A stretch of 55,620 bases of DNA from Bradyrhizobium liaoningense (GCF_018130785.1 NZ_JAFCJT010000037.1:1-55620), one strand, 5' to 3'; positions 42,755 to 51,755 are shown, counted from the stretch's first letter. A program made the numbers and translations. The notes: generated by a model from the letters alone, not told the origin.

Positions 42755-43977
42755 AATGTCGTCATTGCCATCATGAACTCGAACACGTCTTTCTCGATCT
42801 CGGTCACGCCCCTCCATCGAACGCCTATCTCTCGGCGAGCCAGTTGCGAGCGCCGGAGACGACGTTCCCGCTGCGGCTCTACGTATGCGACAGATGCTGG
42901 TTGGTCCAGACCGAGGACTACGCGGCGGCGGACGAATTGTTTTCGCGCGACTATGCGTATTTTTCCTCAACCTCGCGCAGTTGGTTGCAGCACGCGGCGC
43001 GTTACGTGGAGAAGATCACTGAAATCCTAAGGCTGAACCGCGACAGTTTCGTAATCGAGGTCGCCTCCAATGACGGCTACCTGCTGAAGAATTTCGTCGC
43101 GGCCGGCATCCCATGCCTCGGTGTTGAGCCCACCAGCAGCACCGCCGACGCAGCGGAAAAACTTGGCGTTCCGGTGCTGCGCAAGTTCTTTGGCGTCGAG
43201 ACCGCGACAGAGCTGGCGGAAGCGAGCAAACGTGCCGACCTGATATGCGGTAATAACGTCTACGCGCACGTGCCTGACATCAACGACTTCACGGATGGCC
43301 TTCGGATCGCACTTAAGCAGGGCGGCACCATCAACCTCGAGTTCCCGCATCTGATGAACCTGATCAGGTTCAATCAATTTGATACGGTCTATCATGAGCA
43401 TTTTTCTTATCTTTCCCTGACTGCCGTCGTTGGCATATTTGCAAAGGCAGGACTGCGTATTTTTGATCTAGAAGAACTGCCGACCCACGGCGGTAGCCTG
43501 CGCATTTCCGGATGCCACGAAAGCGACTCGCGGAAGACGCGGTCCGTTGTGATGGATGCACTCGAAAAAGAGAGTGCCTATGGCTTGCGTGACCTTGCTG
43601 TTTATAAAGAATTTCAGCGGAAGGCGGACAAGGTCAAAGACGATTTTGTTGACTTCTTGATTACCCAAAAGCGCGCAGGTAAATCGGTCGCCGCGTATGG
43701 TGCCGCTGCAAAGGGGAATACGCTGATGAACTATGCGGGGGTCAAGCACGATCTTGTGAGTTTCGTCTGCGATGCCGCGGTCTCAAAACAAGGCAACTAC
43801 ATGCCGGGCAATCATCTCGCCATTTTGCCGCCGTCCGAACTTACAAAAGTGAAGCCCGACTGGGTTGTCATCTTCCCGTGGAATATCGCCGAAGAGGTGA
43901 TCCAGCAGCAACAACAGCTCTTGGTGTCGGGCAGCAAATTCGTCATCGCCGTTCCGGAACTCAAGGTTCTGCCGTGA
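42751..43977 (+). CDS. NDP-hexose C-methyltransferase (TylC3/NovU type)
   Basis: The 408-residue enzyme has three parts. At the N-terminus is a zinc-binding region with two CxxC pairs (CRHCHHELEHVF and CDRCWLVQTEDY). The middle is a SAM-binding domain (VIEVASNDGYLLKNFVAAGI, LGVEPTSSTAD). The C-terminal Rossmann-like domain has VAAYGAAAKGNTLMNYAGV. This is the architecture of sugar C-methyltransferases such as TylC3, TcaB9 and NovU, which methylate C3 or C5 of 4-keto-6-deoxy nucleotide sugars. The ATG at 42751 overlaps the previous stop. Its substrate here is most likely CDP-4-keto-6-deoxyglucose or an epimer, giving a branched sugar. Confidence 0.9.
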   Translation: MKCRHCHHELEHVFLDLGHAPPSNAYLSASQLRAPETTFPLRLYVCDRCWLVQTEDYAAADELFSRDYAYFSSTSRSWLQHAARYVEKITEILRLNRDSFVIEVASNDGYLLKNFVAAGIPCLGVEPTSSTADAAEKLGVPVLRKFFGVETATELAEASKRADLICGNNVYAHVPDINDFTDGLRIALKQGGTINLEFPHLMNLIRFNQFDTVYHEHFSYLSLTAVVGIFAKAGLRIFDLEELPTHGGSLRISGCHESDSRKTRSVVMDALEKESAYGLRDLAVYKEFQRKADKVKDDFVDFLITQKRAGKSVAAYGAAAKGNTLMNYAGVKHDLVSFVCDAAVSKQGNYMPGNHLAILPPSELTKVKPDWVVIFPWNIAEEVIQQQQQLLVSGSKFVIAVPELKVLP

Positions 43978-44828
43978 GGGTCTTGGTGACAGGCGCGACG
44001 GGATTTGTCGGGCGCCATGTTGTCAGTGCGTTGCTCGCCAAAGGTCATTCCGTCACGGCCGTCGCCCGCGATGCTGATAAGGCGCGGTCGCTGCCGTGGT
44101 TTACGCAGGTCCAGTTTATCTCTTGCGACCTTCACCGCGACTTCCGACCAGCACTTTCTGGTGACTTTGGGCCCGCTGCGCTGATCCATCTGGCCTGGCC
44201 TGGCCTGCCGAATTATCGCGACTTCTTTCATCTCGGCCGCAATCTTCCTGCTGACTTGGCGTTTCTGGATGCGGCCGTGGATGCGGGCGTGTCGCAAATT
44301 ATGGTAGCGGGTACCTGTCTTGAATATGGCATGCAGTACGGGCCGCTGACAGAACTAGCCGCAACTGCACCGATCACGGCCTATGGCTTTGCCAAGGACT
44401 CTCTGCGGAAATCTCTGCAGTTCTTGCAGCAGCAAAAGCCGTTCGCCCTGCAATGGATGCGACTCTTCTATATGTATGGCGAGGGACAAAACCCAAACAG
44501 CCTACTTGCACAGCTCGATCGCGCTATTGACGAAAGCGCACCGTTTTTCAACATGTCCAAAGGCGATCAGCTCCGCGATTATCTGCCAATCAACGCTGTG
44601 GCCACGAATTTCGCGTTGGCTCTCGAGATGCCATCGGCTTGCGATGGTGTTATTAACTGCTGCAGCGGAGTACCGGTATCTGTGGTGGACCTAGTTTCGC
44701 AACATCTGCGGTTGCGATCCAGCGAAATTGAACTCCGCCGCGGTCATTTTCCCTATCCCGATTACGAGCCGATGGCGTTCTGGGGCGTGCCGTCCAAGCT
44801 CGACTCGCTGAAGGCGCGATCGCCGTGA
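43974..44828 (+). CDS. NAD(P)-dependent sugar epimerase/reductase
   Basis: The 284-residue extended SDR protein begins MRVLVTGATGFVGRHVVSAL. It has a catalytic YxxxK in AYGFAKDSLRKSL and an active-site segment MVAGTCLEYGMQYG. In the operon it follows the C-methyltransferase, so reduction of the 4-keto group of the methylated CDP-sugar is its most likely job; epimerisation is the alternative. I choose GTG 43974, which overlaps the previous TGA by four bases, over the longer frame that starts inside the methyltransferase gene. The next gene begins in its last codons. Confidence 0.85.
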   Translation: MRVLVTGATGFVGRHVVSALLAKGHSVTAVARDADKARSLPWFTQVQFISCDLHRDFRPALSGDFGPAALIHLAWPGLPNYRDFFHLGRNLPADLAFLDAAVDAGVSQIMVAGTCLEYGMQYGPLTELAATAPITAYGFAKDSLRKSLQFLQQQKPFALQWMRLFYMYGEGQNPNSLLAQLDRAIDESAPFFNMSKGDQLRDYLPINAVATNFALALEMPSACDGVINCCSGVPVSVVDLVSQHLRLRSSEIELRRGHFPYPDYEPMAFWGVPSKLDSLKARSP

Positions 44829-46195
44829 CTGTTCCGGGTGGCTATGTGCCGTCGTCCAGGGTATCCGGCGCTCCGCGGGCAAGCAAAGCTTTTGTCAGTT
44901 TTGATGGTCGCATCCGTGCCCGGGGACAGCTGCAGCAGCCCGATCGCTATCGCTATTGGCGGAGCGATTCGATGGAAACACCACGCATCTCGCGAGGCTC
45001 CGGCCTTTCTTATGCGGCAGCAAGCTTCCTGCAAGATGGTTTGTCGATCTCACACCAATCTTTCGATCGCGTGACGGATTTCGATTCCGTACGCCATGTC
45101 GTTGAGGTCGAAGCAGGCATCTCGCTCTTCGCGCTGCACCGATTCCTGTCCACGCACGGACTCTATCTGCCGATTCAGCCAGGGCACGGCCGAATCTCGG
45201 TGGGAGGATGTATTGCCGCCGATGTCCATGGCAAGAGCCAGAGTCGCGATGGCACGTTTATCAACCAGCTCGAGTCGATTACCTTGTTGCATCCGTCTCA
45301 CGGGATGCTGGAGCTATCTCCACTGAAAGATCCGGACCTTTTTCGGCTGACCTGCGGTGGTTACGGGCTTACAGGACATATCATCCGGGCACGGCTTCGC
45401 GCCTCACCGGCACCGTCGACGTGGGTCCACATGCGCGCTGTGTCGTTCGCCCATGCCGCAGAGGGATTCGATCGCCTTCGGCTCGCCGCGCGCGACGCCG
45501 ATTTCGCCTATACGTGGCACGATATGGCATCTAAGGCTAGTTTCGGAAGCGGCTATTTGTTCGAGGGCGGGTTCGTCGACAAGGGCGCATTGACCGTGCC
45601 GGATGACGAACCGCCAGTGCTGTCGGCCGAAAGCCGTGGTCGCTGGCCAGTTTCGTTGATGAGTACGATCGCAGCCCGTGGCCTTAACCGGGAGTTTCGA
45701 CGGCGGCAAAAGCGTACTTTGCAGGGACAGGCGATCTCCTTGCAGGATGCGCTTTTTCCAGCTCACAAGACGCAGCTATATTTTCAGCTGTTCGGCGCCG
45801 GGGGCTTTTGTGAATATCAGGCAATCCTCCCTGACGACGCGATTGAGGACTATGTCGAATCAGTTCGAACCTACGTCCGTGGCCAGCCTCTGCCAATCAC
45901 ATTGTCATCCGCGAAGGCATTCGCAGGAACACGCGAGTTGCTCCGCTTTACCGGAACAGGCGTTTGCCTGGCCTTGGATGTACCAGCTAGTGCCGCCGCC
46001 GATCGGTTGATGGCTTTTCTCGACGAGCGAGTGATGGCGCTTGGCGGCCTGCCCAATATCATCAAGGATTCGCGTCTGCCCCGCACGGTGATAGACGCCT
46101 GCTATCCCGAAGCCGATCGATTCCGCAACACGCTCCATTCCTTCGATCCTAAGCGTCTATTTCGCTCTGTCCTGTCCGAAAGGTTGGGTCTGTGA
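44825..46195 (+). CDS. FAD-binding oxidoreductase, DprE1-like
   Basis: The 456-residue flavoprotein has a PCMH-type FAD domain (RISRGSGLSYAAASFLQDGL, then HGRISVGGCIAADVHGKSQS). A C-terminal part ending SFDPKRLFRSVLSERLGL carries the KDSRLPR-type segment seen in the DprE1 and alditol oxidase group. In mycobacteria DprE1 oxidises C2 of decaprenyl-phosphoryl ribose and DprE2 reduces it, which inverts C2. The next gene here is a DprE2-like SDR, so a similar two-step epimerisation of a lipid-linked or CDP sugar is likely. GTG 44825 overlaps the previous stop. The substrate is inferred only. Confidence 0.85.
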   Translation: MTVPGGYVPSSRVSGAPRASKAFVSFDGRIRARGQLQQPDRYRYWRSDSMETPRISRGSGLSYAAASFLQDGLSISHQSFDRVTDFDSVRHVVEVEAGISLFALHRFLSTHGLYLPIQPGHGRISVGGCIAADVHGKSQSRDGTFINQLESITLLHPSHGMLELSPLKDPDLFRLTCGGYGLTGHIIRARLRASPAPSTWVHMRAVSFAHAAEGFDRLRLAARDADFAYTWHDMASKASFGSGYLFEGGFVDKGALTVPDDEPPVLSAESRGRWPVSLMSTIAARGLNREFRRRQKRTLQGQAISLQDALFPAHKTQLYFQLFGAGGFCEYQAILPDDAIEDYVESVRTYVRGQPLPITLSSAKAFAGTRELLRFTGTGVCLALDVPASAAADRLMAFLDERVMALGGLPNIIKDSRLPRTVIDACYPEADRFRNTLHSFDPKRLFRSVLSERLGL

Positions 46196-46926
46196 GGGCG
46201 CTGATAGTTGGAGCATCCGCGGGTGTAGGACGGGCGCTCTGCGACACACTTGCGGTGCGCGGTACAGGACTGCTTTTGGTAGCAACCGATCCGCAGGATC
46301 TCGATGCGCTCGCCGCCCATCTTCGATTGGTCCACGGAGTAGAGGTGCAAACGGTCGCCACCGATGCCAGCGCTCCGCCGGATTGTGTGGATCAGATTGC
46401 GGCGGCCGCTTCGCAGTTCGGCGAGATCGATGAGCTTTACTTTCCGATTGGAGCATCTCAGCGAGACGACGTCGGTCTCTTGAATGCGGAGGATACTCTG
46501 AGGATTGTGAATTCCAACCTGACCGTCGTGATGGCGGTTACGGCGCACTTTTTGCCGCGGCTTTTGCAACGGAAGCACGCGCGCATTGTTGGCTTCGGTT
46601 CGATCGCCGCCATTCGCGGGAGGAAGGTCAACGTGGTTTATTCTTCCGCGAAGCGGGGGTTGGAGAGCTACTTTGAAAGTCTACGCCATATCGCCGTCGG
46701 CAGTGGCCTGCTAGTCCAGTTTGTTCGACTTGGCTACGTCGAAACTCAACAATCGTTTGGCCAGCATCTGCTGTTCCCAACTGTTTCGCCCGCACGAGTC
46801 GCAAGCTATGTAATGGCGAACGCCGATAACGACATTGGAGCGCGTTTTTTTCCAAGGTTTTGGGTGGGAGTCGCTTTCGCCATTTCCCGTCTCCCCTGGC
46901 TTATTTTCAAAAGATTGAATTTCTGA
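46192..46926 (+). CDS. SDR-family reductase, DprE2-like
   Basis: The 244-residue classical SDR has the cofactor motif IVGASAGVGRALCDTLA, the catalytic serine region IVGFGSIAAIRG and YxxxK as YSSAKRGLESYFESL. The C-terminal hydrophobic stretch (ARFFPRFWVGVAFAISRLPW) is seen in DprE2 homologues and probably touches the membrane. It should reduce the keto sugar made by the flavoprotein encoded just upstream; the GTG overlaps that stop. It is the last gene of the seven-gene run and is followed by a hairpin. Confidence 0.87.
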   Translation: MRALIVGASAGVGRALCDTLAVRGTGLLLVATDPQDLDALAAHLRLVHGVEVQTVATDASAPPDCVDQIAAAASQFGEIDELYFPIGASQRDDVGLLNAEDTLRIVNSNLTVVMAVTAHFLPRLLQRKHARIVGFGSIAAIRGRKVNVVYSSAKRGLESYFESLRHIAVGSGLLVQFVRLGYVETQQSFGQHLLFPTVSPARVASYVMANADNDIGARFFPRFWVGVAFAISRLPWLIFKRLNF

Positions 46927-46943
46927 CGGATTCGTTGCTACAG

Positions 46944-46975
46944 TTGCCGGAAAAGCGGCAAATCTAATTTGTTTT
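46944..46975 (+). terminator. Hairpin after the DprE2-like gene
   Basis: TTGCCG (46944-46949) and CGGCAA (46956-46961) form a 6-bp stem with a GAAAAG loop, followed by TCTAATTTGTTTTA. It is a modest intrinsic terminator for the CDP-sugar operon. Confidence 0.5.
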
Positions 46976-47167
46976 ACAATTGAGCTTAACTCTCGTTTGT
47001 TAACCGGCGGAGCTTCCTGCAAGCCCGAATGGTGTTTCCATGAGCGACAGTTTCCTCCAGCGGCTCGCTCGCCGCGACAAATACCTATGCGGAAGAGAGC
47101 GGCTACTCGATGGACGCTTGGCGCCTGTTCGAAGCCGAGGCGGACGCTGTGACCTTGCCCCCAAGTT

Positions 47168-48093
47168 TTATCCAATCCTGAGTTCGCTCCGGCTGTTGGG
47201 TTTGCCCGGTTGGGCGGTGGTAGCGACGGGAGCTGGCGCGGAGCCCTCGGCATAGCGCAGCGCCAGATCCCGGCGCGGATGGCAGGTGAAGGCGAACTCG
47301 GACGGCGTCTTCCATCCGAGTCGCGAGTGTGGCCGTGCATCGTTGTAATCGGCCTGCCAGCATCGGAGCGTGATGCGGGCCTGGGCCAGCGACGTGAACA
47401 GCGTCTCGTTCAACAGTTCATCCCGCAGCCGGCCGTTGAAGCTCTCGATGAAGGCATTCTGCATGGGCTTGCCCGGCGCGATGTAGTGCCATGCGACGCG
47501 GCTCTGGTCGGCCCAGGTCAGGATGGCGTTGCTGGTGAATTCGCTACCGTTTCGCTGACCACCATCTTCGGCCTGCCGCGTTCCATCACCAGCCGGTCCA
47601 GCTCCCGCGCTACGCGGGTGCCGGAGAGCGAGGTGTCGGCTACCAGCGCCAGGCACTCGCGGGTGCAATCATCGACGACGGTGAGGATACGGAAGCGGCG
47701 ACCATCGGTGAGCTGATCCGACACGAAGTCGAGCGACCAGCGGTCGTTCGGCGCCATCGGCACCATCATCGGTGCCCGGGTCCCGATCGCCCGCTTGCGC
47801 CCGCCACGGCGGCGCACCGCAAGCCTCTCTTCCCGGTAGAGCCGGAACAGCTTCTTGTCGTTGATCAGATAGCCTTCCCGCTTGAGCAGAACATGGAGGC
47901 GCCGATAGCCGAAGCGGCGGCGCTCCAGGGCGATCGCCCGCATGCGCTGGCGAACGCCGGCTTCGTCCGCCCGGGTCGTCCGATACCTCACGGTCATGCG
48001 GCAGTAGCCGATGGCTTTACACGCCCGCCGTTCGCTCATCCCGTGGGCATCCACGAGATGCGCGACAGCTTTCCGCTCGGCCCCGGGCGTCAC
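47168..48093 (-). pseudogene. IS3-family transposase OrfB, frameshifted at the DDE site
   Basis: The integrase part is split over two frames. The first runs from GTG 48093 through WSLDFVSDQLTDGRRF, with the first catalytic aspartate, to RPKMVVS. The second resumes as NGSEFTSNAILTWAD and contains FIESFNGRLRDELLN with the catalytic glutamate, then YNDARPHSRLGWKTPSEF. The break lies near 47547, exactly at the expected SDNGSEF, so one lost base removes the middle aspartate of the DDE triad. A base error cannot be excluded. Confidence 0.85.
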
Positions 48094-48356
48094 CAGTTCT
48101 TTCCCAAGAGGTCCTTCAACGCCGCATTGTCCAGCATGGAGTCGGCCAGCAGCCGTTTCAGCCGAGTGTTCTCGTCTTCCAGCGCCTTCAGCCGCTTGGC
48201 CTCCGACACCTCCAGCCCACCGAACTTGGCCTTCCATTTGTAGATGCTGGCGTCACTGACGCCATGCTTGCGGCAAAGATCGGCGACCGACACGCCGGCC
48301 TCATGCTCCTTCAAAACCCCGATGATCTGCTCTTCCGAAAAGCGGCTGCGCTTCAT
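48090..48356 (-). CDS. IS3-family transposase OrfA
   Basis: The 88-residue protein begins MKRSRFSEEQIIGVLKEHEA and has a helix-turn-helix (VADLCRKHGVSDASIYKWKA) and a leucine-zipper-like helix (LKALEDENTRLKRLLADSML). It binds the IS ends and joins OrfB by frameshift or coupled translation. I use ATG 48356, which fits the family N-terminus; the frame is open 12 codons further upstream. Its TGA overlaps the GTG of orfB. It seems intact. Confidence 0.88.
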   Translation of the reverse strand: MKRSRFSEEQIIGVLKEHEAGVSVADLCRKHGVSDASIYKWKAKFGGLEVSEAKRLKALEDENTRLKRLLADSMLDNAALKDLLGKNW

Positions 48357-48420
48357 GCTCTGGTCCTTGTCGTGGCCCAGAACGAACTTCAAACTGGATT
48401 AAGCCCGAGGGGCAAGGTCA

Positions 48421-49024
48421 CTCTCAAAGAACAGAAGTGGCGTCAGCAACCCCATCATTGCGCAGAATGCCAACGACGGAGCAACGGAAGAGCTTGCTTT
48501 GGCTGGATTGTTCATAAAGTAAATTGATAAGCACCCGAACAATCCGCTCAGGATCGCAAGAGGCAGCGACGCCGCCCGGAGAATGAGGATGAGGGCAACA
48601 CCAAGCACGATGATCGTAGACGTAAAGCCCTGCGGCCTAGTGCCCTCCGGAAACAGCGTCAGCAGCGCTCCAGTTCCGGGAGGATATTGAAGAACCCAAA
48701 CGCCCGTCTTTGAAGGTGCGCATGAGCGCGGCGGGAGCGTCGGGGTCACTCCAGGCTATGTGCCGGATCTCTCCCGCTGCAACCGAAAAAAGTGGTCATC
48801 GTCCAATCTGATGTCCGTGTTCAAGCCGGCGATGCCAAAGCGGTTGAACAGGTGAGCTTGACGCAAATAGCCGATGTCATCAAAGACACCGCGCCTCTTA
48901 CTCCAGTGCGTCGCTGACCAAACAACGCCCCCCCCCCGGCCAGCAGTAGGCAAAACGCCCCAAACACACCCGCAAAGCTGGCGAAAAGAGCCTCTGCGAA
49001 CAGCCCAGGGAGCCGCGCTGTCAT
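48421..49024 (-). pseudogene. Membrane glycosyltransferase-like gene, frameshifted and cut by the IS
   Basis: Pieces in three frames follow one another on the minus strand: MTARLPGLFAEALFASFAGV, then RGVFDDIGYLRQAHLFNRFG and GLNTDIRLDDDHFF, then HIAWSDPDAPAALMRTFKDG, then VWVLQYPPGTGALLTLFPEG and hydrophobic helices (STIIVLGVALILIL). The frame changes fall at a run of ten C (48928-48937), at a run of six T (near 48788) and at GGG near 48709. The reading ends where the IS begins. A helix followed by an acidic FDD loop is the pattern of GT-C membrane glycosyltransferases. No continuation is seen beyond the IS. Confidence 0.55.
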
Positions 49025-49148
49025 CCCGGTTATCCCCAGCTCACTGTTGGGCAAAGCACAACCAGAACGGACGCGCAAGGCCCGTCAAAGGGAGATTCGC
49101 GGGACCGAAGCTCCCATGCGGGCGGCCGCGCACCGCGCCGCGGAGAGG

Positions 49149-49307
49149 TCAACCGCCGAGGGCGAGCAAAACCGACCAAAGCTTCGCAAGGAGCCAGAAC
49201 ATCAACCCGAAGCAGGTCCAGATGCCCATCAACGTCAAGACTCGCTGGACTTGCCGCGGTGTCATGCCTTCGATATTTGCGGTTTTCTTATCGACTTCTG
49301 GGCTCAT
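49149..49307 (-). CDS. Possible 52-aa membrane peptide
   Basis: ATG 49307 opens a frame starting MSPEVDKKTANIEGMTPRQV, followed by one hydrophobic helix (LMGIWTCFGLMFWLLAKLW) and a short tail. It has the layout of a single-pass membrane peptide and lies just upstream of the broken glycosyltransferase gene on the same strand. The ribosome binding site is weak and the family is unknown. Confidence 0.35.
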   Translation of the reverse strand: MSPEVDKKTANIEGMTPRQVQRVLTLMGIWTCFGLMFWLLAKLWSVLLALGG

Positions 49308-49883
49308 CTTCAGGTCTTCGCGATTGGCATGTTGGCTACTGGCGCTGTGGATCTGATCACTGCCCCCCGGCGGCACCGACGCAAGATGCCAGCACCGCGG
49401 GGATTGTGGAAAACTACCGCTTCAGCCCGCGGGCGTGTCGCACCAGTCGTTGGCGGTTGCGCCTCCTATGCGAATCTGCGCCGACGGTTCATTTGCCGAG
49501 CTCCTCGACTATCCTTCGGACAACCTCGCGTTCGGACACCAAGACGCGCAAGCCTGTCCTTGAGACGTTCCGGCGTCACTGCCGCCGCCTAGCCACGACG
49601 CGCGTCCATCATGGCTCGGAGGTTTTTCGGGGTGCCGCAGAGCATCCAATCGAAGTTGATCCGTGAGCCGAGCGGTAGTCGCAAAGCTCTTTTGTGGGCG
49701 TCCGGTAGACCTTCGGTGGCGCCGGCAGCAGCCATTCTCGTGCGAGCCATAGCAGGCGTCGGGTGACGCGTAGCGACCAACGTCGTGCCTAACAACAATG
49801 CTGGTGTTGAGTCGCTGCCGCTAGTTGAAGTCCATGGCGCTCAAGCCTATTGTGCTCAAACGAGATATCGGGCGGGAGTGTTC
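49308..49883. other. Stretch without a confident gene
   Basis: Several short frames occur but none has a clear start, ribosome binding site and family. On the minus strand REVVRRIVEELGK (ending near 49493) and LRLPLGSRINFDWMLCG (ending near 49589) look protein-like and may be remnants. The promoter for the membrane protein gene at 49884 should lie here. Confidence 0.35.
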
Positions 49884-51755
49884 GTGAGGTTATGGTCGTG
49901 GCCGTTGGTGGCTGGCTCGATAGCGGTCGCAGCTTTGTATCTCCTTGGATTCCAGCATTGGGCGCCCTTCGACCAGATGCTGCGAAACCTCGGCGATATA
50001 TCGGACGACCTCGCGTTCAGCTTGGCCCAGCCGGCCTTGTTCCAGCAAGGCGCCCAATGGGGGCCGGAGGTTGTGTTCACTTATGGCCCGCTGGGCTTCC
50101 TGGCGTCGTGGCCGATCTTTCCAGCTCTGATCAAGCCGGCCATGGTCTACTGTGCCGTGTTCGCCCTGGTTGCCTCTGCATTGCTCCTTTCTGTTGTCTG
50201 GCGCTATGTCGGGCAGCCGAGGTCGAGAGCTCTCGCGGTGCTGCTTCTGCTCGCCAACGTCTATGTCTGGTCGATCGGCTGGGATGAGGCGATGTGGGTT
50301 GCGCCGGCGCTCTGCGTCGGGCTGCTTGCGATCACCTCGGACGGGAAGGGAGGCCGATGGCTGCTCGCGCTGCTGTATGTGTCGACGGCCGTCCTCGGCG
50401 CCGCGGCGCTGGTCAAGTTCAGCTTGACCATCCTCTATGTCGGCATCTATGGCTTGATTGGCCTGCGCGATCTCTTGCGTCGGCGGCTGCCTAGCTTGAG
50501 CCTCGCATTTGCTGCTGCCTTCGTGATGGCGTGGCTTGCCGCAGGGCAGGCGATCGAGAATCTTCCGGTGTGGCTCGCCGCATGCGCGGACCTGTCGGTC
50601 GGCTACAGCGATGCGATGGCGAAGGGGTTTTGGTACCCCTATCGTCCGTTGACAGTTGCGCTCGCCTATGGGGCAGCGATCGCGCTCGTCATCGTACCGC
50701 TCTGCGCGCGTGAGCGATGGACCGAACGATTGTTTCTCGCGGTGCTGGCGGCGGGCGTTGCGATGGTCAACATTAAGCACGCCTTCGGCGGCAACCAGAT
50801 CGAGCAGTCCGTGATCATGATTGCGATCGCAGCACTGCTGTTCGGCTTCTGTGGGGCGGCCTGGTCTAGACGGGTCTCGGCCGCGTCGATCGGCGCATGC
50901 ATCGCGGTGTTGTCGCTGACCAACTTTCACCCGAGGCACGTGCTGAGAGATCACGCCATCTCGATGGCGGGTGCCCTCGCGGGGGACTACGACTTTCGTG
51001 CTGAGGGGACCGAGCATTTCTTCAAGCAGGTTCGGCAGATGGCCGCGCTGCCGGACTGGATGAGTGGCACGGCTGATATCTATCCGCGCAAGACCGGTGT
51101 TGTGCTTGCGTACCCCGCTTTGGTCTACGATCCGCGGCCGGCCTACCTATCGCTGAACGCGCACACGCAGAGGCTGGCCGAGCAGAATGCAGCCTTCCTG
51201 AGATCGGACAGGGCGCCGCGATGGATCCTGTTCGAGATCAAGCCGGAGGAAAGCGTCAATCATCGCTACCTCGCGACGGATGACGGCCCGTCGTGGCCGG
51301 AGATCTGGTCGCGGTACGATCTGAAATCAGTTGGGCCGTTTTTAGTCTATGAGCGTCGGAGCGCGCCGCTGCCGTTCGAGTTTCGGCCCTTTCGTAGTGA
51401 CGCGATACGGTTTGGCCAGATGATCGAGCTTGATCCATCTGCGTATATCTGGATGTGGGTTGATGTCCGTCCGACGGTTCTTGGTCGGCTGGTCGGAGCG
51501 ATCTACAAGGCGCCCCAGGTGCTGATGAATATCATTTATGAGGACGGTGTGCCGGCCACTTATCAGATCGTTCCGGAGCTCGGGCGCGCGGGATTCTTGT
51601 TGTCGCCTTCGACTACATCGGCGGCCGAGTTTGCATCGATGTCCGGGCGTAAGGTCAGGACCATACGCATGTCTGTCGAGGGTGACATCGACTGGTTCTA
51701 TCGGCCGGATATGAGCTTGACCCTCTCTACCCTTGAGATCCTCTATCCGCGCTGA
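49884..51755 (+). CDS. Large multipass membrane protein, possible GT-C type
   Basis: The product (623 residues from GTG 49884) has about ten membrane helices in the first 400 residues and a soluble C-terminal domain of about 200. After the first helix the loop reads FDQMLRNLGDISDDLAFSLA and later GPEVVFTYGPLGFL; an acidic first loop is the pattern of GT-C transferases. I use GTG 49884 because GGGAG lies 5 bases upstream; the frame is open back to 49785 but that part has no binding site. The family is not recognised. It lies between the broken glycosyltransferase and the GtrA-like gene, suggesting a role in adding a branch or in building surface glycan. Confidence 0.7.
   Translation: MRLWSWPLVAGSIAVAALYLLGFQHWAPFDQMLRNLGDISDDLAFSLAQPALFQQGAQWGPEVVFTYGPLGFLASWPIFPALIKPAMVYCAVFALVASALLLSVVWRYVGQPRSRALAVLLLLANVYVWSIGWDEAMWVAPALCVGLLAITSDGKGGRWLLALLYVSTAVLGAAALVKFSLTILYVGIYGLIGLRDLLRRRLPSLSLAFAAAFVMAWLAAGQAIENLPVWLAACADLSVGYSDAMAKGFWYPYRPLTVALAYGAAIALVIVPLCARERWTERLFLAVLAAGVAMVNIKHAFGGNQIEQSVIMIAIAALLFGFCGAAWSRRVSAASIGACIAVLSLTNFHPRHVLRDHAISMAGALAGDYDFRAEGTEHFFKQVRQMAALPDWMSGTADIYPRKTGVVLAYPALVYDPRPAYLSLNAHTQRLAEQNAAFLRSDRAPRWILFEIKPEESVNHRYLATDDGPSWPEIWSRYDLKSVGPFLVYERRSAPLPFEFRPFRSDAIRFGQMIELDPSAYIWMWVDVRPTVLGRLVGAIYKAPQVLMNIIYEDGVPATYQIVPELGRAGFLLSPSTTSAAEFASMSGRKVRTIRMSVEGDIDWFYRPDMSLTLSTLEILYPR

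Larger units (their letters stand above)
47150..48420 (-). mobile_element. IS3-family insertion sequence, about 1.27 kb
   Basis: The element carries IS3-type orfA and orfB on the minus strand. Terminal inverted repeats are TGACCTTGCCCCC (from 47150) and its partner GGGGCAAGGTCA (to 48420). Inner similarity continues through ATCCA and GTTCG segments for about 45 bp on each side. No exact target duplication is visible (CTG on the left, CTC on the right). It is inserted in, and cuts off, a membrane glycosyltransferase gene on the same strand. The transposase is broken, so this copy should be immobile unless helped. Confidence 0.85.

Noticed and set aside
47040..47149. Small plus-strand ORF starting MSDSFLQRLARRDKYL just left of the IS
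   Set aside because: It runs into the IS end, changes character between frames and has no recognisable family; at most a remnant.
49890..51017. 375-codon minus-strand frame under the membrane protein gene
   Set aside because: It is strongly arginine- and glutamine-rich without motifs, while the plus strand gives clear membrane helices.
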